A stretch of DNA of 10,239 bases, from positions 1 to 10,239 of the forward strand of contig CALWIE010000081.1 of the NCBI GenBank assembly GCA_944380625.1, written 5' to 3'. The notes beneath the pieces were generated by a model. The model was not told where the DNA came from and did not search any database. It saw nothing but the letters and a program-made list of their open reading frames with translations. The DNA is from an uncultured Clostridia bacterium (GTDB lineage: Bacteria > Bacillota_A > Clostridia > Oscillospirales > Acutalibacteraceae). Shown here one piece after another: positions 1 to 6,990 of this stretch (positions are counted from its first letter, which is position 1; every line of letters begins with the position of its first letter). Made by a program: the position numbers and the translations under genes.

Positions 1-628
1 GTCCACCCTGGTAAACCTCTGCTGCCGGTTTTTCGAGCCCACCGGGGGCCGCATCCTCATCGACGGCCGGGACTACCGGGAGCGCAGCCAGCTGTGGCTC
101 CACTCGAACATCGGCTACGTGCTGCAAACGCCCCACCTGTTCTCCGGCTCCATCAAGGAGAACATCCGCTACGGGCGCCTGGACGCCACCGACGAGGAGA
201 TTGTGGCGGCGGCAAAGCTTGTGAACGCCCACGAGTTCATCACCCACATGGAGCACGGCTACAACAGCGACGTGGGCGAGGGGGGCGGCCAGCTCTCCAC
301 CGGGGAAAAGCAGCTGGTGTCCTTTGCCCGGGCGGTGCTGGCGGACCCGAAGATCTTCGTTTTGGACGAGGCCACCGCCTCCATCGACACCAAGACCGAG
401 GCCCTCATCCAAGAGGCCATCTCCACCATGCTCACCGGCCGCACCAGTTTCCTCATCGCCCACCGCCTCTCCACCATCCGCAAGGCGGACATGATCTTGG
501 TGGTGCGCCACGGGAAGATCATCGAGCGGGGCACCCACCAGGAGCTCATGGAGCAGGGCGGCTACTACGCCCAGCTCTACAACAAGCAGTTTGAAACCGA
601 AAGCGCCGAAAGGGGTTTAAACCAGTAA
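1..628 (+). CDS. ABC exporter ATP-binding domain (3' part, partial)
   Basis: This is the C-terminal 208 codons of an ABC transporter gene, read from base 2. The start and the membrane domain lie outside the window. The fragment opens with STLVNL, the residues right after the Walker A lysine. It then shows a Q-loop (LQTPHLFSGSI, from base 122), an ABC signature (LSTGEKQ, 293-313), Walker B (IFVLDE, 353-370), a D-loop (SID) and the switch histidine in IAHRLSTI (H at 461-463). The 'GSI.ENI' stretch after the Q-loop and the SFARA stretch after the signature are typical of exporters with fused membrane and ATPase domains, often heterodimers in Firmicutes. The signature has T and E where LSGGQ is canonical, a variant known in one subunit of heterodimeric exporters. 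The Walker B glutamate is present, so this ATPase site looks active. The substrate cannot be told from this part. The gene ends with TAA just before a hairpin shared with the convergent gene. Confidence 0.93.
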   Translation, partial: STLVNLCCRFFEPTGGRILIDGRDYRERSQLWLHSNIGYVLQTPHLFSGSIKENIRYGRLDATDEEIVAAAKLVNAHEFITHMEHGYNSDVGEGGGQLSTGEKQLVSFARAVLADPKIFVLDEATASIDTKTEALIQEAISTMLTGRTSFLIAHRLSTIRKADMILVVRHGKIIERGTHQELMEQGGYYAQLYNKQFETESAERGLNQ

Positions 629-649
629 GGGCCGCCCTCCAGGGGCGCA

Positions 650-682
650 AAAGGGGCCGCTGCCCAGTGCAGCGGCCCCTTT
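650..682. terminator. Shared hairpin terminator between convergent genes
   Basis: A perfect 14-bp stem (650-663 with 669-682) with a 5-base loop lies between the ABC gene and the EF-G-like gene, which point at each other. The stem starts with A residues and ends with T residues, so it could end transcripts from both sides, although the T tracts are short (about 3-4). Confidence 0.8.
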
Positions 683-707
683 CCCATGTCTATTTTTGCG
701 GGGGAAC

Positions 708-2777
708 TCACTCCCCGGCCTCGGCCTTGGCCTCCTCGATGACCTTCTGGGCCACGTTCTGGGGGGCCTCCTCGTAGCGCTCGAACTCAAAGGTGAAACT
801 GCCCCGGCCTTGGGTCACCTGGCGGATAAAGGTGGTGAAGTCGTGCATCTCCGCCATGGGCACGTCGGCCTCCACAGTCTGGCGGCCCTCGCCGGCGGGC
901 TCCATGCCCAGCACCCGGCCCCGGCGCTTGTTCACTTCGCCCATCACGTCGCCCATGTTGCCGTCGGGCACGGTGGCCTTCAGGTGACCGATGGGCTCCA
1001 GGAGCACAGGGTTTGCCTGGGGCATGCCGGCCTTGTAAGCCAGGGCTGCCGCCATCTTAAAGGACATTTCCGAGGAGTCCACCGGGTGGTAAGAGCCGTC
1101 GTAGAGCACGGCGGACAGGCCCACCACAGGATACCCCGCCAGGGGCCCCTTCAAAATGCACTCCCTAAGGCCCTTCTCCACCGCGGGGAAGAAGCCCTTG
1201 GGCACGGCGCCGCCCACGACCCGCTCGCCGAACTCCAGGCCGTCGCTGTCGCAGGGGGAGAATTCAATCCATACGTCGCCAAACTGGCCGTGGCCGCCGG
1301 TCTGTTTCTTGTGGCGGCCCTGGACCTGCACCGTCTTGCGGATGGTCTCACGGTAGGGGACCTTGGGTTTTTTCAGGGTGATGTCCACGCCGAACTTGGA
1401 CTTGAGCTTGGAGACAGCCACATCCAGGTGCTGCTCGCCCAAGCCGGAGACCAGCATTTCGTGGGTCTCGTTGTTGGTGGAGAACTTCAGGGTGGGGTCC
1501 TCCTCGGCCAGGCGCATCATGCCCTGGGCGATCTTGTCTTCCTCCCCCTTCTTGGCGGGGACAATGGCCATGGAAAGGGTGGGGTTGGGATACTCCACGC
1601 CCTCCAGGGTGACCTTCCGGGCGGGGGAGCACAGGGTGTCGCCGGTGTTGGTGGCGGAGAGCTTGGGGATAGCCCCGATGTCGCCCGCGCCGATGTACTT
1701 TGTGTCCACCTGTTTTTTGCCCACCATCATCACGGTCTTGCCCACCCGCTCCGGGTTGCCGGTGCGCATGTTCACCAGCTGGGAGTCGGCGGCGATCTTG
1801 CCGGAGACCACCTTCACATAAGAGAGCTTTCCGATGAAGGGGTCCGCCACGGTCTTGAACACCAGGGCCGCCGCGGCGCCGTCCTCGTTGACCGCCAGCT
1901 CCACCGGGTTGCCGTCCACGTCCAGGCCGATCTCCCCGGCCTTCTCCTCGGCGGAGGGGGCCAGCCAGCACAGGCCGTCCATAAACTGCTCCATGCCCCG
2001 CATGAGCAGCGCGTCCCCGCAGAACACCGGGGTGATGGTGCCGGACTTGACGCCCTTGCTCACCCCCACGATGACCTCTTCCGGGGTGAAGGGCTCGCCG
2101 GCGAAGTACTTCTCAAAGAGCTCGTCGTCGGTCTCGGCCACGGCCTCGTAAATGGCGGTGCGCAGGCCCTCTAAGCGGTCGCCCATGTCGGGCATGGCCA
2201 CGGCCACCGGCTTGCCGCCGGAGTAGTCGTAGGCCTTGTACTCCAAAAGGTTGATGTAGATGTTCGCCTGGCCGTCCTGGATAAAGGGCACCACCACCGG
2301 GCACACAGAGGGCCCGAACTGGCCCTTCAAATCCTCGAACACCCGGTAGAAGCGGGCGCTCTCGTCGCACAGGCCGTTGACGAAGAAGATCTTGGCCAGG
2401 CCGTTTTTCTCTGCGGCGGCAAAGGCCTTCTCGGTGCCCACCGCCACGCCGTCCTTGCCGGACACCACAATCAGCGCCGTGTCCGCGGCCCGCATGGCCT
2501 CGCACATACCGCCCTCGAAGTCGAAGAGGCCGGGGGCGTCCAGGAGGTTGATCTTTTTATTCTTCCACTCCAGGGGGGCGCTGGCCGCGGAAATGGACGC
2601 CTTGCGGCGGATCTCCTCGGGGTCGTAGTCGCACACGGTGTTCCCGTCCCCCACCTTGCCCCGGCGGTCCGAAACCCCCGCCAGGTACAGCATGGCTTCC
2701 GCCAGGGAGGTCTTTCCGGCTCCTCCGTGGCCAGCCACGGCCAAATTGATAATATTCTTCGCCTGATATTGGTTCAT
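708..2777 (-). CDS. EF-G-like translational GTPase
   Basis: The product is 689 residues, the usual length for elongation factor G and its paralogues. It has the EF-G domain order: a GTPase domain (about 1-270), domain II with DPFIGKLSYVKVVSG (about 312-326), domain III with EEDPTL and SGLGEQHLDV (about 425-452), then domains IV and V with GGHGQFGDVWIEF (from about 494) and a MGDVMGEVNKRRGRVLGM segment near the end. The P-loop is GHGGAGKT (16-23). The switch II motif is DAPGLFDF (80-87) where canonical EF-G has DTPGHVDF, so the catalytic histidine is absent; switch I has Ser61 in the RKASI segment where EF-G has the Thr of RGITI. The G4 motif reads NGLC (134-137) instead of NKxD. These changes point to the accessory EF-G-like group rather than the main fusA product, so I give no symbol. 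It should act on the ribosome, but its step is unknown. The ATG start has AAGGAG 10 bases upstream (2788-2793). It is transcribed alone from the promoter at 2875-2903. Confidence 0.93.
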   Translation of the reverse strand: MNQYQAKNIINLAVAGHGGAGKTSLAEAMLYLAGVSDRRGKVGDGNTVCDYDPEEIRRKASISAASAPLEWKNKKINLLDAPGLFDFEGGMCEAMRAADTALIVVSGKDGVAVGTEKAFAAAEKNGLAKIFFVNGLCDESARFYRVFEDLKGQFGPSVCPVVVPFIQDGQANIYINLLEYKAYDYSGGKPVAVAMPDMGDRLEGLRTAIYEAVAETDDELFEKYFAGEPFTPEEVIVGVSKGVKSGTITPVFCGDALLMRGMEQFMDGLCWLAPSAEEKAGEIGLDVDGNPVELAVNEDGAAAALVFKTVADPFIGKLSYVKVVSGKIAADSQLVNMRTGNPERVGKTVMMVGKKQVDTKYIGAGDIGAIPKLSATNTGDTLCSPARKVTLEGVEYPNPTLSMAIVPAKKGEEDKIAQGMMRLAEEDPTLKFSTNNETHEMLVSGLGEQHLDVAVSKLKSKFGVDITLKKPKVPYRETIRKTVQVQGRHKKQTGGHGQFGDVWIEFSPCDSDGLEFGERVVGGAVPKGFFPAVEKGLRECILKGPLAGYPVVGLSAVLYDGSYHPVDSSEMSFKMAAALAYKAGMPQANPVLLEPIGHLKATVPDGNMGDVMGEVNKRRGRVLGMEPAGEGRQTVEADVPMAEMHDFTTFIRQVTQGRGSFTFEFERYEEAPQNVAQKVIEEAKAEAGE

Positions 2778-2874
2778 AATGGGCTGACTCCTTCCGGTTC
2801 CAAAGATAGCGGCCTGGGCCGCAGTGCCGTGCTTTCCCTGTTTTGCACAAGTTTCACATTACAAGGTAAGACTA

Positions 2875-2903
2875 ATTATATAGCATTCTCCCAAGGAATA
2901 CAA
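2875..2903 (-). promoter_or_regulatory. SigA-type promoter of the EF-G-like gene
   Basis: On the minus strand a perfect TATAAT (2875-2880) lies 17 bases from TTGTAT (2898-2903, three of six matches to TTGACA). The predicted start near 2868 gives a leader of about 90 bases, which contains a small GC-rich palindrome at 2809-2822 and the ribosome binding site at 2788-2793. Apart from this promoter and the two hairpins at 2922-2959 and 3024-3051, I see nothing else in the 306-base gap 2778-3083. Confidence 0.7.
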
Positions 2904-2921
2904 GGCGCAAAATCAAAAAAT

Positions 2922-2959
2922 AGCCTAATTTGAGAAATTTATTTTTTTCTTTTTAGGCT
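2922..2959 (-). terminator. Possible second, AT-rich terminator
   Basis: The inverted repeat AGCCTAA (2922-2928) / TTAGGCT (2953-2959) is followed, on the minus strand, by a run of T residues (ATTTTTTG). The 24-base loop contains a smaller AATTT/AAATT pairing. It would serve as a backup to the stronger hairpin at 3024-3051, insulating the promoter of the EF-G-like gene from upstream read-through. The long loop makes it a weaker call. Confidence 0.4.
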
Positions 2960-3023
2960 TTTCTTCCAAAAACCAGTGGTTTCCCCGCCCATAGGGAGTT
3001 TTTTCGAGGCCCGGGGCAGCAAA

Positions 3024-3051
3024 AAAGCCCCCGCGCGGGGGGGCTTTTTAT
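3024..3051 (-). terminator. Rho-independent terminator after the P-type ATPase-like gene
   Basis: An 11-bp perfect stem, AAAAAGCCCCC (3024-3034) with its complement at 3041-3051, has a 6-base loop and six T residues on the minus strand. It starts about 33 bases after the stop of the 988-residue membrane protein gene and closes the rlmB-led operon. Confidence 0.85.
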
Positions 3052-3083
3052 CTCTGGATTTTTCCGGGACGGGCCCGGGCTTG

Positions 3084-6050
3084 TCACCGGCGCAGCCGGG
3101 GCAGGAACACCACCACCCCCAGCCAGAACAGCTGGAACAAAAACAGCACCAGGCTGGAAAGCTGGCCCATGGCCCCAAAGCAGGCCAAAAAGGCCACCAG
3201 CACAAAGCCCAGGACCACGGCGGCGGTCTGCACCGCCACCACCAGGCCCACCGTGCGCTTTGCCTCCACACAGGCGGAGAGCACGCTCCTCATGGCTTCC
3301 ATGCGCCCCTCGGCGGCCGCGGCGGCGTCCGCCCGGGGGATCTGCCGGCAGGTGAGCTTCTTGTACTCCTCGCCCAGGCGGCTGTCCAAAATCCCCACCG
3401 AGGCGGTGTCCACCCCAAACAGCCGGGAGACCGTCTGGGCGGTGACGTTGGGGTCCGTGGTGCGGATGATGACGCTGATGCCGCTGTCCTCCAGGCGCTG
3501 GAGCTCGTTTTTCCGGCGCCGGTCGGCGGCGTAGGTGAGCACCAGCATGGCGGCGGCCGTCCCCTCCACGGCGATGTAGATCACCTGCTGGCCCCCGGAG
3601 GCGTACTGGGACTCCTCCTCCCGGGCCGGCACCTGGATCCGGTGGTTGATCAGCAGGGAGCGGTTGCCCACGTACACGGCCTTGCCGTCCACCTGGCCCA
3701 CAATGCCCTGCTCGTCCTCATAGGAGCAGCCCTGCACCTGGGGAAGGGCCTCCTCGTTCTCGCTGATGACCTGGTCGAACACCCCGGCAAGGGGGCCGCC
3801 CACTTCCTTCACCAGGGCGGAGGCCGCCATCACCGCGGCCTCGGCGCCGGCCCGGCCGCCAAAGGTCTTAATGCCCCCCAGCACTACCGTGCCCCGGGGA
3901 AACAGCTCCCCGGCGTCCACCAGGACGGCGTTCACGCCGCCCAGCTGCTCCACGCCCTCATACCCCGCCACCATGGCGCCGGCCCGGCGGGCCGTGCGGC
4001 ACAGGCGGCTGATGGGCAGGTTGACAGAGAGCATGTTGGAGACCGCCACGCTGGCGCAGCAGGCCGCCGCAAAGGCGCTGACAGCCGCGGGCACGCTGCG
4101 GGTAATCAGCAGGGAGGCGATGCACAGCACCAAGGAGGCGATGAGCCCAATGGGCGCCATGAGCTGGGAGGAGGACTCCGAGGGGTCGGGGCTGTAGGAG
4201 ATCTCCAAAAACCGCTTCAAAAATCCCGCCTTGCACTGATAGGCGATCACGGGCCGCTCCGCCACGCAGTCCTTGGCCATCTTCAGGGCGGTGTTGTAGT
4301 CGTCGTAAGTGCGCACGCTGTACTTCTGCTCCCGGGAGGTGACAAACCGGAAGTTGGAGTGGATGCGCCGGATCATGGCCAGCTTGCCCGCGGCGTTGAC
4401 AAAGAGGATGGCCGAGAGCACCACCGCGTACAGGTGCAGGTTCCCGTCGGCCAGGTCGTCCTGGAAGAAGGCGGAGGCCACCGCCTGGATGGCCACTGCC
4501 ACCGCCGCCACTGCGGCGGCGCTGTCGGAGTTGGCGTTAAAGGCGAACAGGGCCTTCAGGCCGTTGCCAATGGTCCTGTAGCACACCCCGGCCGCCACGG
4601 CCAGGAACACCAGGGTCAGCACCACGTACACCACCGGCAGGGAGCCGGGGTCCGCCACCCCTGCGAACTGGCCGCCGAAGATCAGGTTCACCAGGGCCAG
4701 CAGCACGGTACACACCCCGGTGATCATCATGCGCAGGGTGAGCTCCCGCATTTCCCCCCGCAGCTCGTGGGAGATGGACTTGATGTCCTCGGGCCCGGTG
4801 TAGTCGTCGATGGACTCCCCGGTGTCCCGCTGGGGCGCGGGGGCCTGGGAGACCTCCAGTTTCTTGTTGCGCACCCGCCGCCGCCCACGGACCGGGGCCT
4901 CCTGGGCCTGGCGCAGCTCCTCGCTCTCCGAGAGCAGCGCCCCCTGGAGCACCTCCGCGTGGATGATGTGGGTGGGCACGTTCCGGGAGCGGTACTCGTA
5001 GATGCTGGAAACCCTCGGGGGTTCGGCCTGCTGCCGCTGGGGCCGCACCGGGGGCAGCACCACCGTGGGCTCCTCCCCCTGGGCCGCCTCCGGCTGGGCA
5101 GGGGCGCTCTCCTCCGGGGCCGCCTCTTCCCGGACTTCCTCTTCCTGGGTTTCCTCCGGGGCAGGCTCTTCCCGGGGCTTCTCCCGGGCGGGCTCTTCCC
5201 TCTCCGGGGACTGGAGCACCCGCTCCACCGCCTCCTCGCTGACGGGCTGGTCCTCCTGGACCCGCTGGAGCTCCACCGTGTCGTTGAGCACGTTGAGCTT
5301 GATCTCCATGGTCTGGTCGGAAGAGGTCTCCAGCATGGCCTTCTGGATCTCGGGCATCTCCCCCTGCAGGCGCTTGCCCCCCTCCACGCTGATGCCGTGC
5401 TGGCGGGCGTAGGGGTCCGCCGCGAAGGAGGTCACGGGCATGGGGGCCACTACGCCGAACTCGTCGGCGATCTCCTGCTCGTCCACCCCGGCGCTCTGTA
5501 CCGCCTCGGCCACCCGCCGGCGGCGCTCCTTTTGGAGCCGCTGGAAATTCTGCTCCACCTCGTCGTCGATGGCCTTTTTGGAGTCGTCGAACAAGGTCTT
5601 ATAGGCCTCTTCCTCGCTGGTCAGCTCCCCGGCGGAGTCGTACCCCATACTGTACTCGTCGATGGGCTTGAGCTGGATGCCGTAGTACATGTCGTCCTCG
5701 TTCTCGTCGAAGTCCGGCACCTTTTTCCGCCGGCCGAACAGGCCGCGTCCCTTTTTCTTCTTCTTTGCAGGACGCTCCTCCCGGGGGGGAGCCTCGGGGC
5801 GCTGGGCTCCCGGCAGCTCCACGCTGCCGGTGGCAAAGGCGTTTAAATCCTCCTGGGCCGCCGCCTCCTCGGGCTGGGCCTCCTTCGGGGCCGCGGGGGG
5901 AACCTCCTCCTGGGGGAGCTCCTCCTGCGCCCTCTCGTCCTCCCGGGGGGGCGCCGGCTCCGCCTGGGCGGCCTTCCCGGCCGCCTCCGTCTCCCTGCGG
6001 GCCCGCTGTTCTGCCAAAATATCTTCCACTGTGAATTCCTTGTTGTCCAT
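3084..6050 (-). CDS. Degenerate P1B-type ATPase-like membrane protein with long disordered N-terminus
   Basis: The product is 988 residues and I know no named family for it. Residues 1-430 are charged, rich in E, P, A and Q, with a lysine patch (96-110), a more ordered-looking island (about 111-175, including YYGIQLKPIDEYSMGYDSA) and a proline/glutamate tract (about 283-330). Eight hydrophobic segments follow at about 438-459, 470-490, 509-528, 538-557, 633-650, 654-675, 932-957 and 961-982, the count and spacing of a heavy-metal (P1B) ATPase. Between segments 6 and 7 lie a stretch like the P1B 'GRAARRG..GGEALE' linker (CRTARRAGAMVAGYEGVEQL, 684-703), VDAGELFPRG (711-720) where VFDKTGTLTEG is expected (Asp712 kept, KTGT lost), GIVGQVDGKAVYVGN (782-796) like the nucleotide-domain motif, and TTDPNVTAQTV (864-874) in place of TGDNxxTA. 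No TGES, CPC or GDGxND motif is seen, and the actuator segment is only about 75 residues. It is probably a pseudoenzyme that neither pumps nor hydrolyses ATP. The ATG at 6050 is chosen because AAGGAGG precedes it; the frame stays open upstream but runs into rlmB. Confidence 0.85.
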   Translation of the reverse strand: MDNKEFTVEDILAEQRARRETEAAGKAAQAEPAPPREDERAQEELPQEEVPPAAPKEAQPEEAAAQEDLNAFATGSVELPGAQRPEAPPREERPAKKKKKGRGLFGRRKKVPDFDENEDDMYYGIQLKPIDEYSMGYDSAGELTSEEEAYKTLFDDSKKAIDDEVEQNFQRLQKERRRRVAEAVQSAGVDEQEIADEFGVVAPMPVTSFAADPYARQHGISVEGGKRLQGEMPEIQKAMLETSSDQTMEIKLNVLNDTVELQRVQEDQPVSEEAVERVLQSPEREEPAREKPREEPAPEETQEEEVREEAAPEESAPAQPEAAQGEEPTVVLPPVRPQRQQAEPPRVSSIYEYRSRNVPTHIIHAEVLQGALLSESEELRQAQEAPVRGRRRVRNKKLEVSQAPAPQRDTGESIDDYTGPEDIKSISHELRGEMRELTLRMMITGVCTVLLALVNLIFGGQFAGVADPGSLPVVYVVLTLVFLAVAAGVCYRTIGNGLKALFAFNANSDSAAAVAAVAVAIQAVASAFFQDDLADGNLHLYAVVLSAILFVNAAGKLAMIRRIHSNFRFVTSREQKYSVRTYDDYNTALKMAKDCVAERPVIAYQCKAGFLKRFLEISYSPDPSESSSQLMAPIGLIASLVLCIASLLITRSVPAAVSAFAAACCASVAVSNMLSVNLPISRLCRTARRAGAMVAGYEGVEQLGGVNAVLVDAGELFPRGTVVLGGIKTFGGRAGAEAAVMAASALVKEVGGPLAGVFDQVISENEEALPQVQGCSYEDEQGIVGQVDGKAVYVGNRSLLINHRIQVPAREEESQYASGGQQVIYIAVEGTAAAMLVLTYAADRRRKNELQRLEDSGISVIIRTTDPNVTAQTVSRLFGVDTASVGILDSRLGEEYKKLTCRQIPRADAAAAAEGRMEAMRSVLSACVEAKRTVGLVVAVQTAAVVLGFVLVAFLACFGAMGQLSSLVLFLFQLFWLGVVVFLPRLRR

Positions 6051-6059
6051 ACGGGGAAT

Positions 6060-6066
6060 CCTCCTT
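6060..6066 (-). promoter_or_regulatory. Ribosome binding site that fixes the start of the P-type ATPase-like gene
   Basis: AAGGAGG on the minus strand lies 9 bases before the ATG at 6050 and directly abuts the TAA stop of the upstream methyltransferase gene (6067-6069). It decides for this ATG against upstream in-frame ATG codons inside the previous gene, and suggests that translation of the two genes is coupled. Confidence 0.85.
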
Positions 6067-6879
6067 TTACGGATTGATCGCTCGCAGGCCGCCCCGCTGG
6101 CGGGCCACCTCATAGCAGAGGATCCCTGCCGCCACAGAGGCGTTGAGCGAATTGATGCGGCCCCGCAGGGGCAGGGACACCACAAAATCGGCTTTTTCCT
6201 TCACCAGGCGGCTGACCCCGCTGCCCTCGGACCCGATCACCAGAGCCACCGGGCCGGTGAAATCCGTCTGGCACCAGGGGCTGCCGTCCATATCCGCCGC
6301 GTAGATCCAAAGGCCCCGCTCCTTGAGCTCTTCCAACAGGCGGGGCAGGTTCCCCACCCGGGCCACGGGCAGGTGTTCCACCGCCCCGGCCGAGGCCTTC
6401 CCCACCGCCCAGGTGAGGCCCACGCTGCGGCGCTGGGGCACGATGACCCCATGGGCCCCGGCGCACTCCGCCGAGCGGATCACCGCCCCCAGGTTGTGGG
6501 GGTCCTCCAGGCCGTCGCAGACCACAAAAAAGGGGGGCTCCTGCCGGTCCTGGGCCCGTTGGAACAGCTCCTCCAGGCTGGCGTACCCCTTTACCGCGGC
6601 CACGGCCACCACCCCCTGGTGGTTGGCCCCGCCGCACAGGTGTTCCAGCTTTACCGGGTCCGCCTCTTTCACGGGCACCCCGGCCTGCCGGGCCTTGGCC
6701 AGCAGCGCCTGCAGGGCGCCGCTGCGCTCCCCCCGCTGGACGTACAGGCTGTCGATGGGCCTGCCCGCCCGCAGGGCCTCCGCCACGGCGTTGCGCCCGG
6801 CGATAATATCCGCCCCCCGGGGCCCGGGGGAGGGCTCCCGCCGCTTCTCCCTGTTTTTTTCCAAAGTTGGCCACCTCAT
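6067..6879 (-). CDS. rlmB: 23S rRNA 2'-O-methyltransferase, RlmB/TrmH (SpoU) family
   Basis: The product is an S-adenosylmethionine-dependent RNA ribose methyltransferase with the SpoU knot fold. RlmB of E. coli methylates G2251 in the 23S P-loop. Using the ATG at 6879 (270 residues), the order is: a basic N-terminal tail; a substrate-binding domain starting with IAGRNAVAEAL (about 26-36); motif 1 DGLEDPHNLGAVIRS (about 122-136, with the family's Asn and Arg); motif 2 VIGSEGSGVSR (about 214-224); and motif 3 SLNASVAAGI (about 244-253). Together the last two form the knotted cofactor site. The start is uncertain. The frame opens at an ATG at 6951, but that lies only about 4 bases after the predicted transcription start and lacks a ribosome binding site. 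The ATG at 6879 has a weak GGTGG. A TTG at 6864 has AGGTGG at good spacing and would give an N-terminus closer to typical RlmB. The exact target nucleotide is inferred from the family. It is the first gene of an operon with the P-type ATPase-like gene. Confidence 0.9.
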   Translation of the reverse strand: MRWPTLEKNREKRREPSPGPRGADIIAGRNAVAEALRAGRPIDSLYVQRGERSGALQALLAKARQAGVPVKEADPVKLEHLCGGANHQGVVAVAAVKGYASLEELFQRAQDRQEPPFFVVCDGLEDPHNLGAVIRSAECAGAHGVIVPQRRSVGLTWAVGKASAGAVEHLPVARVGNLPRLLEELKERGLWIYAADMDGSPWCQTDFTGPVALVIGSEGSGVSRLVKEKADFVVSLPLRGRINSLNASVAAGILCYEVARQRGGLRAINP

Positions 6880-6961
6880 TTTTCCACCGAGTGCTGCCGG
6901 CAGGCGGGGGCTTTTCCCCGGCCCACCGGCCCAAAGGGCCCATTTGCCCATAGTTTTTTAG

Positions 6962-6990
6962 ATTATACCACAGTTCTCGGAAAATCTCAA
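6962..6990 (-). promoter_or_regulatory. Near-consensus SigA promoter of the rlmB operon
   Basis: On the minus strand, TTGAGA (6985-6990, five of six matches) is followed by 17 bases and a perfect TATAAT (6962-6967) preceded by TGG, an extended -10. Predicted initiation is near 6955. It should drive rlmB and the P-type ATPase-like gene together. Confidence 0.82.

Noticed and set aside
696..2174. A 492-codon plus-strand frame opposite the EF-G-like gene
   Set aside because: The minus-strand EF-G-like protein is full length and unmistakable; the antisense product is Gly/His/Leu-rich and starts inside the terminator region without a ribosome binding site.
2976..5846. A 2.9-kb open frame on the plus strand opposite the membrane protein gene
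   Set aside because: It is the mirror of a GC-rich coding pattern: its product is a low-complexity mix of H, G, L and V with no recognisable domain and no ribosome binding site, while the minus-strand frame has clear membrane segments and motifs.
6051..6185. N-terminal extension of the P-type ATPase-like protein to an ATG at 6185
   Set aside because: These 45 codons overlap the conserved end of the rlmB-type gene in another frame, and a strong AAGGAGG sits just before the ATG at 6050.
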